The notes under the pieces are model-generated. The model was not told where the DNA came from. It did not search any database and saw only the letters and a program-made list of their open reading frames with translations. The position numbers were made by a program, and so were the translations under genes. A stretch of DNA of 64,000 bases, from NCBI RefSeq assembly GCF_000143415.4, contig NW_003314278.1:2258404-2322403 (forward strand). Reading direction: 5' to 3'. Numbering within the stretch: the first letter of the stretch is position 1; the number at the start of each line of letters is the position of its first letter. The stretch comes from Selaginella moellendorffii (lineage: Eukaryota > Streptophyta > Lycopodiopsida > Selaginellales > Selaginellaceae). Of the stretch, positions 30,959 through 41,823 are shown piece after piece.

Positions 30959-32764
30959 ATGCGCTATAGATTACTTGCGTTCACTAGAGTTCGCTGCTTC
31001 CACCGCCACCACCGACGATCTTACAGTAGCCTCAGCCGCCGGGGACTCGTGAAAGTCGAGCCATGGCGGAAGGGAAAGACCAACAAGTTCACCATCGACG
31101 AGGAGCAGTGTAGGAGCCGGATCAGGCAGGCGGTGGAGGAGCTTTGCACCGATGGCTGCCGGGCGGACATCAACACGTACGCGTCGCTGCTCCAGCAGTG
31201 CGGCAACGCGGGCGCTCTGGCAGAAGGCAAGCGCGTCCACGCCCGGATCCTCCACCTCGGCCTCGAGGCCGACAAGCTCGTCGCCAACTTCCTCATCCTC
31301 ATGTACGGCAAGTGCAAGAGCGTCGACCTCGCCACCCAGGTGTTCGAGCGGATGCCCAGGCGGAACGACTACTCGTACAGCATCATGCTCCAGGCATTTG
31401 CCGACTGCGGGCAAATGCGGCTGGCGCGGGAAGTCTTTGACAAGATGCCGCTCCAGGCCGATATCTCGTGGACCGCGCTCATCTCCGGCTACGCCAAGAA
31501 CGGCTTCCTCGAGGAGGCCGAGGCGATCTTCCGGAAACTCCCCCGCCGCCACTTCGTCGCCTGGACCGCCCTCGTCACAGCGTATGCCCAGAACGGGCAA
31601 GCTACAAAGGCGTTCCGGACCTTCCAACTCATGGACCTGGACGGCTCCCAGCCCGACTCCATCGCCTTCATCAGCGTCTTGGATGCCTGTGCGACCGTAT
31701 TCGCGCTGGACGCGGGGAGATTGGTCCACAGGACAGTGGCGGATGCCGGAGTGAGCCTGGATGCCCGAGTTGTCAACATGCTCATCCACCTTTATGGACG
31801 CTGTGGCGCTCTTCGCGAAGCTCGATCCCTCTTCGACAAGCTGGACGAGCGCAACGTTGTCTCGTGGACCACCATGGTCGCCGCCTATGCCCAGAACGGC
31901 TACCCGGACGAGGCCCGAGCCATCTTCGATGAGATGCCTCGCCGCAACCTTGTGTCCTGGAACGCCATGGTGACGGCCTACGCCGAGAATGGCCGCGGGA
32001 AGAAGGCGCTCGACATCTTCCGGCTCATGGACCTGGAAGGCACCCAGGCTGATGGATTCACGTACTTGGGATCGCTGGATGCCTGCTCCACGATCCCAGA
32101 CCTGGCCTACGGGAGACTCATCCACGCCGAGATCCGCGAGAGTCGCAGCTCCAGCGATCCCAAAGTTGGCAACGCGCTGCTCAATCTCTATGCCAAGTGC
32201 GGCCACCTCCGGGACGCGGTGGCGCTGTTCGCAACGATGCCGATGAAGATCCTTGCGGCCTGGAACACCATGATCGGGGCCTTCGCTCAAACCGGCCACG
32301 GCAAAGAAGCCATCGAAGTCTTCGAGCATCTGGCGATGGAAGGCCTGCTACCGGACGAGATTAGCTTCATCAGTGTTCTCTCCGGCTGTGCCTACGCCGG
32401 GATCTTCAAGGACGGGCTCCGGATCTTCGTTTCCATCACGTCCGACTATGGAGTGACCCGAGTCTACGACCACTTCGTGTGCGCTGTGAACATCCTGTGC
32501 CAGGCCGGGATGCTGGAGGAGGCCGAGGAGCTTGCCGATACCATGCCGTTTGTGACCGACGCCATCCCGTGGATGACTTTGCTCGCCGCTGCCAAGGTCC
32601 AAAACGATATGCCGCGAGCTGCCCGTGCTGGAGAGAAAGCTCGCAAGCTCAATCCTAATGTATCGGCGCCTTACGTGATGCTGTCCAGCGTCTATCACAT
32701 GCGGCGCCAGCAAGCCGGCGAGAGCGAAGACGAGGACGAAGAGGTGATCCTGTCCGAAAGGTGA
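30959..32764 (+). CDS. PPR protein, PLS class, probably mitochondrial
   Basis: Intronless, 601 residues. The first 35 residues are rich in Arg, His and Ser with almost no acid (MRYRLLAFTRVRCFHRHHRR), a typical mitochondrial targeting signal. After TYASLLQQCGNAGALAEGKR the repeats alternate P, L and S units, unlike the almost pure S tracts of the other PPR genes here (IAFISVLDACATV and FTYLGSLDACSTI are L types). The end (IPWMTLLAAAKVQNDMPRAA, APYVMLSSVYHMRR) is a reduced E-like region with an acidic tail. No DYW domain. Expected role: sequence-specific RNA binding in the organelle. It is the intact parent of the fragments at 28.5-30.3 kb and lies about 390 bases upstream of the alternative oxidase gene. 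Confidence 0.9.
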   Translation: MRYRLLAFTRVRCFHRHHRRSYSSLSRRGLVKVEPWRKGKTNKFTIDEEQCRSRIRQAVEELCTDGCRADINTYASLLQQCGNAGALAEGKRVHARILHLGLEADKLVANFLILMYGKCKSVDLATQVFERMPRRNDYSYSIMLQAFADCGQMRLAREVFDKMPLQADISWTALISGYAKNGFLEEAEAIFRKLPRRHFVAWTALVTAYAQNGQATKAFRTFQLMDLDGSQPDSIAFISVLDACATVFALDAGRLVHRTVADAGVSLDARVVNMLIHLYGRCGALREARSLFDKLDERNVVSWTTMVAAYAQNGYPDEARAIFDEMPRRNLVSWNAMVTAYAENGRGKKALDIFRLMDLEGTQADGFTYLGSLDACSTIPDLAYGRLIHAEIRESRSSSDPKVGNALLNLYAKCGHLRDAVALFATMPMKILAAWNTMIGAFAQTGHGKEAIEVFEHLAMEGLLPDEISFISVLSGCAYAGIFKDGLRIFVSITSDYGVTRVYDHFVCAVNILCQAGMLEEAEELADTMPFVTDAIPWMTLLAAAKVQNDMPRAARAGEKARKLNPNVSAPYVMLSSVYHMRRQQAGESEDEDEEVILSER

Positions 32765-33156
32765 TGATCCTCGGTGAGACAAGCGATCGATCGCTAGATT
32801 TCTTCTGACGGTATTAACAGCAGTGCTCGAGGGAATAAATCGAGCCAGTTTTTCGCGATCCATGCTGGAACAATTTTCCAGACAATGATCCAAGAAAGAA
32901 GGAAATGACTAGAGACTAGATTTCTAACTAGGAACTATCTATCTTAGCTAAGTGCTGGAATCAAGCGAAACAAGAGGGAAAATTTCCAAACAACGATCCA
33001 AGAAAGATTGCATGGATAGAACGAGCTTACTCTAGATTTCCATAGCGATCGCGCCAGCTTAAGAAAAGAGTTTGAAAGTGGACACAATTAAATTTGCCGA
33101 GCATACCCCCTTTAAGCCTAAATATTTGGGTCCTTTTTCTTTCTCCCAGCTAGCGA
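32765..33156. other. Spacer between the PPR and alternative oxidase genes
   Basis: Contains a short local repetition: CAACGATCCAAGAAAGA-type text occurs near 32885 and again near 32995. No coding sequence; it should hold the oxidase promoter. Confidence 0.35.
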
Positions 33157-34417
33157 ATGAAGAAAGGCGTGACAGGGATCTTCTACGCGATCAGCGAGCA
33201 GCAGGAGCGATCGGTTTTCCTCCGCCACTACTCCGTCGCGCCTGCGCTCCTTCGCTACTTCAGCTCTAAGGGATCGGCCTCCTCCACCGGCGAGACGCAC
33301 ACGCCGCCGCCATCGGTGAAACCCAGTAACAGCGGCAGCGCTGGCGGCGATGGCAATGACAAGCCTGTGCTCTCACATTACTGGGGGATCGTCACCAAGA
33401 GGCCGGTTCGCGAGGATGGCAAGGCTTGGCCTTGGAATTCGTTCAGGGTAAACTAAGCTCTTCTTTTTGGGTTTTGGTTTTCTTTGCTTTGTGCTAGCTT
33501 GATGAATGGATGGATTCTTTTGTCTTTTTTTTTTCTTGCAGCCTTCCGATGCTTACACTCCAGATGTGAGCATTGATCTCAAAAAGCACCACACTCCACT
33601 GTCGTTCGTGGACAAGTTCGCCTACTGGACCGTGAAAGCGATGCGTTTGCCCACAGACATTTTCTTCCAGGCAAGATATCTTTCTTTCTTTCTTTCTATC
33701 TTTTGAATATGAATGAGCATGTTTATGTTGAATCCTTGCGAAGTTCCTGGGGATCAAACGAGTTTTTAGTTTGCTAGTCTTATAAACTTGGACTGATTTT
33801 ATTTTTGCAGCGACGATACGGCTGCCGAGCGATGATGCTCGAGACTGTCGCTGCGGTCCCGGGGATGGTCGGGGGGATGCTGCTGCACTGCCGCTCGCTT
33901 CGCCGGTTCGAGCACAGCGGGGGTTGGATCAAAGCCCTGCTGGAGGAGGCCGAGAACGAGCGCATGCACCTCATGACTTTCATGGAGGTGGTGCAACCAA
34001 AGTGGTACGAGCGAGCGCTGGTGTTTGCGGTCCAGGGCGTCTTCTTCAACGCCTACATGGTGTGCTACATCGCCTTCCCCCGCCTCGCGCACCGCATCGT
34101 CGGCTACCTCGAGGAGGAGGCAATCCACTCGTACACCGAGTACATCAAAGAGATCGACAAGGGAAACATCCCAAACACGCCGGCGCCCGCCATCGCCATC
34201 GACTACTGGAGGCTGCCAAAGGACGCCAAGATCCGCGACGTTGTCCAAGTTGTCCGCGCCGACGAGGCTCACCACCGGGACGTGAACCACTTCGCAGCGG
34301 TAAGCCTCGGATGCAAGAAGAAGGGATGGGAATTCTAACGAGTTTGCTCACGCCCAGGATATTCATCTCAAAGGCAAGCAGCTGCGAGAGGCCCCCGCTC
34401 CTCTAGGATACCACTGA
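33157..34417 (+). CDS. AOX1: Mitochondrial alternative oxidase, Ser-type at the regulatory Cys position
   Basis: Exons 33157-33447, 33542-33670, 33811-34299 and 34358-34417 give 322 residues; this four-exon layout is usual for plant AOX1. It is a non-proton-pumping di-iron quinol oxidase of the inner mitochondrial membrane. Iron ligands are in [28 protein letters not shown] and [14 protein letters not shown]; the [15 protein letters not shown] segment and the terminal EAPAPLGYH are conserved. The regulatory CysI of most plant enzymes (WNCFRP) is Ser95 here (WNSFRP), while the second Cys, 50 residues on in [11 protein letters not shown] (Cys145), is kept. Intron 2 uses a GC donor (CAG|GCAAGA). 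Residues 1-60 form a Ser-rich presequence. Parts of exon 3 recur inverted at about 29.2 kb. Confidence 0.95.
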
Positions 34418-34545
34418 GGATCACTGGAGATCGCCATAGCCAAGTAAAACAAGGTCAGGACTTTGCTATCTTCTGCAAGCTCGTTTCATTTACTAGAAGT
34501 TTCGATTTGCTTTCAAGAGTGTTGCTTTCTCTGGAAACCATTTGC

Positions 34546-35708
34546 TCAAACGTTTTCTTCTTGACAGCGTTTGAGCAGAAAGGCTTCCACTGTCATGCCC
34601 GGTCCAAATGCCACAAGAGCTCCCCACCGGCATGGATCTTCGCCACCTTTCACCGCTCGTCTTCTCACCTCGTCAATCACAAAGAGGCACGCCGCGCAGG
34701 ACATGTTTCCACACTCGGCAAGAACGTGTCTGCTCGCAGCAAGCTTGTGGCGATCGAGCTCCAAAGCTTGCTCGACAGCATCCAGGATCGCTGGTCCGCC
34801 CGGATGAACAGCCCAAAACAAATCGTTGTAGAACGGGAAGCCCGGAAGAACTCGAGACATAACTTGGGCAATGTTGGTGGATATGGCTCGAGGCACCTCC
34901 CGCGAGAGATCTACGTGCAAGCCGCTGGGCCGGAGTTTGATCGTGATGTGCTCGCTGGTGTCAGGGACTAGAACTTGAGCCGCGGAGGAGATCTCAAAGA
35001 GTGGTTTTTCCTGGAGCTCGAGAGAGAAGCTGGAGCCGACGATGACGGAGCTGGCTCCATCGCCGAAAAGAACCGTGCTGATCATCATCGACACGTCGCG
35101 GAGGTCCTCCTCGTTCTGCCGATCGATGTGCGGCGATGTGATATCACAGCATGCGACGAGGACACGCGCTCCCGGAGAGCTGTCCACGATGGTTTTAGCG
35201 ATCCGGAGTGCCGTTCCTCCGGCGGCGCAGCCTTGGAAGGAGATGGCGAGCCTCTGGACGTCGTGGCGGAGATTGAGAAGCTTGGCGAGGTGGATGTCAG
35301 CTCCGGCCTCGCTAGTGTTGGAGGCGAAGACGGCTCAGGGCTGGTCGTCCCCACTCATCCAGAGCGTTTCGTGCAGCTCTGGCCGCTAGCTCTGGGACTC
35401 GCTCGTTCGCCACCGCGAAGCCCTTCTCCAGGGACCGGGAAGATGTTTCGTCTGGGTCGAAGCGCGGGAGCACGGAGAAGTGCTGCCTTTCGATGCCCGA
35501 CTTCTCACCTTCGCGAAGAGACAGTGCGCTGGGATGAGCGAAACGAGCAGAAGAGTGAGTGGCAACTTACAAAGTTTTCGCATCTTTGGCTTGATGAGAG
35601 CTTGCCCGTGCTCCTCCGCCTCGCTGAAGTAGGAGTCGACGAAGTCTCTCTGCGAGCAAGCATCTGATGGGAGAGCGGTGCCGATGGAGAGGATAAGTGT
35701 GTCAACAT
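34546..35708 (-). pseudogene. Type III polyketide synthase (chalcone synthase family), probably inactivated
   Basis: Exon 1 (about 35571-35700) carries ILSIGTALPSDACSQRDFVD; exon 2 (34546-35508) begins at KLC|EKSGIERQHFSVLP. The family condenses CoA-thioesters with malonyl-CoA. The catalytic triad is present: Cys in LAISFQGCAAGGTALRIAK, His in FWAVHPGGPAILD, Asn in ECGNMSCAACLF, and the WGALVAFGPGMTVEAFLLKR end. But between ALDEWGRPA and VFASNTSEAGADIHLAKLL (about 35330-35345) the frame shifts and roughly four to five residues are missing, consistent with a deletion of about a dozen bases. No in-frame ATG was found for exon 1: a stop lies just upstream. Either a missing first exon plus a sequencing error, or a recent pseudogene; I favour the latter. 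It converges on the oxidase gene. Confidence 0.75.
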
Positions 35709-36279
35709 TCTCTACGCATTATATTCTGTGAGAGAACTTTGTCCAGTGTGCTTGGGCTGACTTGCTTGATCTCACTGTGATGTCACTGATACAAACACTT
35801 CCAACGTAGTTATAACGGAAACTTCAGACGTATGATCCTAGAAAGAACTCCCAAGTTGCGATTGTGATGATCAAATGCGAGTACAACGTTTCAAGGTTAT
35901 CACGAGATAAGCTAGGAAAGCTTTGATCGGAAACTCTCCACTTACTTTTGATAAATAGATTTTGACACCAGATCGCCATGTCTGCTCGTCACTCTTCACT
36001 GGATCATCACATTGCGAGAAGCTTTGATCACGGTCGAGACGAATCCATTCTTCTGGAGCTATATCTTGTCGCATGGATTCTCAGGCACCGGCCACCATCT
36101 TTCTCCTACTTTAAACACCAAACTTGAGCATGGAAGTCAAAAGTGGCAGCAAGGGAGCTTCCAATTTCCCTGTGACGCGGATGGACGGACTTTACACTCT
36201 CCAGTCGAGCTCCTTTTTCACTGCCACTACTCGGAGCTCGAGAGAAGCTCGAGGAACAACTGATCAGTGACTATAAGGA
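35709..36279. other. Intergenic, nothing identified
   Basis: Open stretches on both strands are short and lack protein character. No repeat was recognised. Confidence 0.35.
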
Positions 36280-36744
36280 TCATGGGACAAGCTCGTCTTC
36301 TGTTGCAAAGACGTACGCGTTCCCTGTATGGCTCGGGCCCGACGGCGGGACTGGAGTGTTCTTGGGCAGCATCTGCGAGAAGAAAGAGCCACCGCGATCG
36401 TCCCTGGGAGAGTCGAAAGAGAAGCGCTCGCCACCGCTGTGAAAATCCAGCTCCGAGGTTGGAGAAGCAGCAGCAGCAGCTTCTTCTCGGCGCGATCGAT
36501 GAGAGTAGCTTGCAGAAGGAACTGTTGCTGTGTCGCTTGATTTTGGAGCACCGGGAGTGAAAGAACTCGGTAGACTTCTCGAATCTGTGTCACTGCTGCC
36601 TAAGTGCCTCCACTGAAAGCCAAATCTCCTCGCAGCACACTGTGAAGTCTTCCACTGGAATCCCATCAGTATCCACAAGCTCAAGACCACCAACACCGGC
36701 CGAAAGCTTCCTCTTGTCCTCCTGCTGCTAAATCCAAAAGCCAT
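36280..36744 (-). CDS. Secreted peptide precursor with an IDA/PIP-like motif near the C-terminus
   Basis: Single exon, 154 residues, ATG at 36744. The N-terminus is a signal peptide: basic residues, then a hydrophobic core (PVLVVLSLWILMGF, 16-29) and a probable cleavage near SQC/AARR. The middle is Ser-, Arg- and Glu-rich and unstructured. Near the end lies MLPKNTPVPPSGPSHTGN (125-142). Angiosperm IDA peptides have LPKGVPIPPSAPSKRHN, and PIP peptides share an SGPS core, so this looks like a member or ancestor of that family, which is perceived by HAESA/RLK7-type receptor kinases. Twelve residues follow the motif (AYVFATEDELVP); IDA itself ends at or near the Asn. Recognition rests on the motif and precursor layout, not on a database search. 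Confidence 0.68.
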   Translation of the reverse strand: MAFGFSSRRTRGSFRPVLVVLSLWILMGFQWKTSQCAARRFGFQWRHLGSSDTDSRSLPSSFTPGAPKSSDTATVPSASYSHRSRREEAAAAASPTSELDFHSGGERFSFDSPRDDRGGSFFSQMLPKNTPVPPSGPSHTGNAYVFATEDELVP

Positions 36745-37525
36745 GCTCGCCGACGCCGACGATGATTTGAGCTGACAAGCGAGCATGGAAGTGGAGGGAG
36801 TTGCCGCTGCTGCTTGTCTCGAGAGCCTTGTCGTCATCTCTGGAGCCGGACCACAGGGAATAGATTCGATGACGAAGTGCGCGAATCGTGAGACTAGATA
36901 GTGGCTGCCCAGCATCGCGCATGGATTGAGGAGCACGCTGTTCTTCCGAGAGATAGTGAGAGAGCATTAACTCCTCCGTGTTTCCCTCCAGTCCTGCATG
37001 GAAACAAACCGAAGCAAGGCTCCAACAACACGTCAAGAAGAAAGGAAAAAGAAATGCGAGAAAGAGTAAGTTACTGCGGCAATGCTGACTCCGTGAGGAA
37101 ATGCGAGGACAACAGTTGGTTTACCACTGTTTTGCGAAGACTTTCGAGCGCGGGGCCAATGGGGAGGCCTCCACAATCCATCGTGGGAAGGAAGAAGGCA
37201 GCGTTCCAAGCGAGAGTGGATCGAAAAAACCTGCGAGTCAATGGTGGCAGCAGCAGCAGCCACACAGACGCTAGATTCAAGGCCCGGAATTATTACAATA
37301 GTGCCACCTTTTGGAAGAAAAAAAGAAAAGAAAAACACGAGACAGGCTTTAGCTTCTCATCAACGAAACGCATCTCATCACTCACAGCGTTAAAAAGGAG
37401 TTTTTTGCGCGCTTTCTATCCATCGCTGTAAAAGTTTGAATGCACTGGGCAAAGATCAATGAGTAGAATAAGCAAGGAAGCGAAAGTTTTCTTACCGTGA
37501 AGAAGAACAAGGGAAAACTTTGGTT
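36745..37525. other. Upstream region of the peptide gene
   Basis: No supported coding sequence. Should contain the promoter of the minus-strand peptide gene and 3' sequence of the coiled-coil gene. A low-complexity purine-rich run lies at about 37315-37340. Confidence 0.35.
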
Positions 37526-38535
37526 TCACGAGAGCCTGGCAAGCATCTTAACTTGCTCGCTCACTGCTGCCAGTTCCGCTTCTTTGTTGTCAAGTCGAGC
37601 TTGGAGCTTGTCATTCTCGAGCATGAGCTTTTGGACCTCGGCCTCTTTGTTTCGCTTTCCAGCTTCCAGGCCGCCAACACGAGCTGTTAGCCTGAAAAGC
37701 AAGATAGAAAACACTATTACAAAAAGAGAGGATTTTTTCTAGATATCCTTCACGCAAAGCTTCCTGTGAAAATCGATATGAAAAGAGGAACAAAAGGAGA
37801 TGAGCTTTACCGCTCGGAGATTCTCTCCACTTCTTCGATGCGTCTCTCCATCGATCTTATGGTCTCGCGAGCTTTTACCAGGCTATCCACGCTCGATCTT
37901 AGAATCCCAAAGTCACGCCGGACTTTGGAGAGCTCCTGCTCGTTCTCGTTGGCACGGTGCCGCTGCCGCGACGTCTCCATCTCCATGTCCTCGAGCTTGA
38001 CTTGCATCTCCTTTAGAATCCCGCTGGTTCCCACCGCCACCCTCTCCATCTCCTCCACGCGACACCACATCTCCTCGATCTGTATAGACTTCCTCGTCAC
38101 CTCCTCCTCGCTCATCCTCGCCCGGACTTGCTCCACCTCCACCTCCGCCTCGGCTATGATTGCCCTCTTGAGCAAAGCTTCCATGGCGTCCGCGACCTGT
38201 GCCACCGCCACCGTCGTCCTCTGGACGTACTCCACCTCGCCTCGCTCGGACAAGCTTCGCAAGACGTTACTCTCGATGGCGGCCACGAGTTCGTCGCTCA
38301 ATCCCCGCGCTCCTCCGGCACAATCGTTCTCGTCTGGATTCGTCGCTGCCCCTTTGAGCCAATCCGCCATTGGGACGCCCCTCTTGTCGACATAGCCGAC
38401 GCCTTCTTTCTTCCGGATGCCGCACGAGGCGAAGGCGTACCTTGGAAGAGCCATGACTCTGGCCTTGGATTTGAGGTACGCGAGGAGCGTCTCCACTGTG
38501 GTGGCTCGATCCTGCAGCACTTGCAGTCCCTCCAT
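37526..38535 (-). CDS. Coiled-coil protein, family not recognised
   Basis: Exons 37811-38535 and 37526-37691 join in phase to 296 residues. The N-terminal 100 residues look globular (YAFASCGIRKKEGVGYVDKR, GVPMADWLKGAATNPDEN). From about residue 110 to the end the protein is almost continuous heptad-type helix rich in Glu, Arg, Lys and Leu (EEEVTRKSIQIEEMWCRVEE, ENDKLQARLDNKEAELAAV), so a long dimeric coiled coil is expected. There is no signal peptide or membrane segment. Plants have related uncharacterised proteins with a short globular head and coiled-coil tail, but I cannot name a function. The ATG chosen is the first after an in-frame stop; an additional 5' exon is possible. Confidence 0.7.
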
Positions 38536-38559
38536 TCCCGTGGCTTTGTTTTTCACCAC

Positions 38560-39640
38560 TCCACCGATTCAACCGCTTACATTCTGTGGAATAAGTGTCT
38601 TTCTGCCCTAAAATGACTTGACCAATACCTGAAGCGAGAAAGGTGGCAGCTTCCCATTTGTAAGGATTTCGTGTGTACTTATCCTGAAAGCCTGGAGAAA
38701 CATTGACTAGTGGAATATGGTCTCTAACCTTTATATTAGGCACTATTTGTATATTGATATTTTGTATGACCATATAAGTTATATAATTATATTATTCAAT
38801 TTTTGGTGTGATATACCTAGAATTTTCTTGGATATTCTAGAATATTCTAATGGTTGTTATTCATTTAGATTAATTATAATTATAAACATGTTTATAATTT
38901 ATTAAATTTCCTAAACACGTCCTAGTATATTCCAGTTTATTTTACCAGCTAATGGTGGATATTCAATAAGATTAATCTTGTATTTATAAATTATAAAATA
39001 TTTATAATTATAAACCTCCATTTGATCAATTAAATTAATAAATAGAAATAACAATATTATTAAGCAAACCAAAAAACTAAATTAACACAAGTTGTGAAGA
39101 TATTTCTTAAACTAAATATATATATGAACATTAAGTTTATATTATTATTTCCAGAAAATTTATAATAGTAATCATTCCTACTTAAAATAACTCTAAGATT
39201 TTCTTATTCAAAAACTTTTTAAAAAATATTTTCCAGGATTTATATTTTTTTTTCTGATACAGAATAGGAGACGTTTTGCCTCATGTTTTTCTCTTTGAAA
39301 GCTCATCTATATATTCTTGCACAATTTCTTTAAATAAACATTTATATTGAGTATCTTGTAAGGTTAACCATTTTGGGCTTCTTTGCAAAGTATACTTTTC
39401 AATTATTTCTATTTAATACAGAAAAAAGTTTTTTAAATAAAAAATATATTGTGAATGCATGGAATATGGAAAGGGAATACAAAAATTATACATATCAATT
39501 AGCCCAAAAACCCTAACTTATATACAGAAGCAAGTGGTCTAGATTGAAACTAATCCAATAGCTACCAAAATCCCACTACGCTAATATTAATATATGGCAT
39601 TATTGTTGTACACTTGGCCCTCACATCATTCCCTCCTCTT
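38560..39640. other. AT-rich left end of the repeat island; likely LTR remnant
   Basis: Base composition drops sharply to AT-rich near 38700. No gene. About 39463-39660, read on the minus strand, has a purine tract AAGAGGAGGGAA followed by TGATGTGAGGG, and downstream a TATATAAG box, which is the layout of a polypurine tract plus the start of a 3' long terminal repeat for the gypsy-like remnant to its right. The same text occurs inverted at 44630-44790. Confidence 0.45.
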
Positions 39641-41420
39641 GGAATAATGAAAGAGCATTAGGGTTCTCTTGTAGATGGGCCGGGATTGGGAAGAATGTCA
39701 GAAGGAGGCATTGGCGGATCTGTAGGTGGTATTAACTGCTCTTGATCCCTTGGTATGAAGCATTTTAACCATTGCACATGCACAATCTTTGGAGGATCGG
39801 TTTGTTAGACGTCATGCAGAACCTCATAAACTTGCAGTCCAACTTGCTATAACATCCAATACAATCCTTTCCACTGAGCAAGGAGCCCCTTAGATAAACC
39901 ATGTACCGTAAGATGGGGAAAACAGATTAATACCAAGTCATCCACTTTGTATTCTGCAAGTGGACGATGGTAGGAGTTGTAGCACCGTTGTTGTCCCACT
40001 TGTACGCAGCTTAAGTGTTTAGCAGACTTTGCTCGGACAAGTGGAAGAATGCTTGTCAAATACTGATCTTACGACCTAGCATTGCCAGCTTGTGGCAATC
40101 GTGAAGGTAAACCCAGCTCCGTTGGTAATATTGGATCATGACCATATAAAAGTTTATATGGTGAAGCACCAACAGAACTTTGCACCCTTATGACATATGC
40201 ATATCGAAAAAATGGCAAATAACTATCCCAATCCGAATGCTGAAAGTTCACGTACTTCGTAATCATTTCTTTGAATGTCCGAACAAGCCATTCCGCCAAA
40301 CAGTTTGATTGTGGATAATAAACACTTGTGAAAGTGTGGTGTATCCCCAACCAAGACATTAAAACATAAAATGCTTCAGCCATAAATGTGGGACCATTAT
40401 CTGAAAGAATCTGCTCTGGACAAGAATGTTGGAACACCACTCGATTGAGGAAGAAGTATCCAACAGTAGTTATAGAGGTGCTAGCAAGAGCACCAACTTC
40501 CACCCAATGAGTCAAGTAGTCAGAAGAAATAATAACATACTCATTGCTAGTAGTCGATCGTGGAAAAAGTTTCAAAAGATCAAATGCCACCAACTTAAAA
40601 TGGATGGGAAATTGCAATTGACTCCAACCATCCTTCTGAGGCACGAGGGGAGTATTACAGGCTTGGCACCAAATGCAGGTACGCACATACTAGATAACAT
40701 TATGTCACATCTCTAGCCAGTAGAAAGACCTGCGTAGCTTCTTGGTCACACGACGATATCCCATATGTCTGTATAGAATAGGAGAATTATCATAAGCATG
40801 GAGAAAATGTGGAATAAAGACAAGCCATAAAGGATCATCAGAATCCATCCCCACAAAATAAAGAAGGCCATTCTTAAGATGATATTGAGAATATAATGGC
40901 AAATCATCAGCAAGTGAGGCAGAACTCTCAAACCCATCTTAGCCTTTGAATCCACAACTCAATCTTTTGAGCCTTGCGAACCTCATCAATAGAAGGTAAA
41001 TCTTGCTCTGCACCTTGTGGACACTAAACATCAAGTATAGAAACTGCTGACAACATAGAATCCTTGTTTAGAAAATCCACAGATGCTGGAATAATACGCT
41101 CATTAGAAACATGAGAAGAGAGCGAAGAAGGAAGAGGAGCTTGAGAAAGGGCGTCAACCTCAGCCATAGAACTCCCTTGGCGATGAACAACATCAAAATT
41201 ATATATTTGAAGCTTCAAAACCCACTGAGCAGTACAACTAACCAGGTTCTTTCACTTCAATAATGAAGTAACGGCAGCATGATCAAGTAACATCCGAGAA
41301 CGATGTAGATATGCATAAAGTTTTTCAAAACCCCAAATTGCTACTAAACACTCCTCTGTTATGGAATAATTCACCTCCGCTATATTCATGCCTAGGAAGG
41401 ACCCACTAGTGCCGTGCTAA
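39641..41420 (-). mobile_element. Ty3/gypsy-like retrotransposon polyprotein remnant (RNase H end, integrase)
   Basis: Reading leftwards on the minus strand: the C-terminal end of RNase H (YNFDVVHRQGSSMAEVDALS at 41210-41130), an integrase zinc-binding region (HMGYRRVTKKLRRSFYWLEM near 40710), an integrase core (40069-40686) with SSDYLTHWVEV, the second Asp in ILSDNGPTF and the Glu in CLAEWLVRTFKEM, then post-integrase sequence (YHRPLAEYKVDDLVLI). RNase H before integrase is the Ty3/gypsy order. Stops and frame changes interrupt it, and gag, protease and reverse transcriptase are absent. It is not functional. Confidence 0.8.
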
Positions 41421-41823
41421 ACAACTACAAACTAACCTATTTGCCACTCATAGCAAACCCAAGGAGGTTTGCTTTCACCCATGGTACATGGAACAACTTA
41501 CAGAACCACAAGAACCATCAATCGGCTTACATTAATCCTGCCAACTCAAAGTATAATTTCGAGTTGCTAATGTGCCTCACTCACGAGCCCAAGCGCAAAC
41601 TCGTGTAAACGGAACAACTCAATCCACCCTATGAGCCCAAGAGCAAGCTCACATAATATGGAGCAAAAAGGTAACCAAATTTCATACCCAAGGAACAATT
41701 GCGAAGCTTTTGCACCAAAACGTGTACCCACTCGGATCATTGTTTTCATCTCTGCGTATGCAACGAGACTAGTTGCCCAATCTCATTGAATAGTACTCGC
41801 TGAGACTCTGCTCTGATACAAAA

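Noticed and set aside
30971..32329. Minus-strand open frame of 452 codons
   Set aside because: Antisense of the intact PPR gene; GC-rich codon use produces the open frame.
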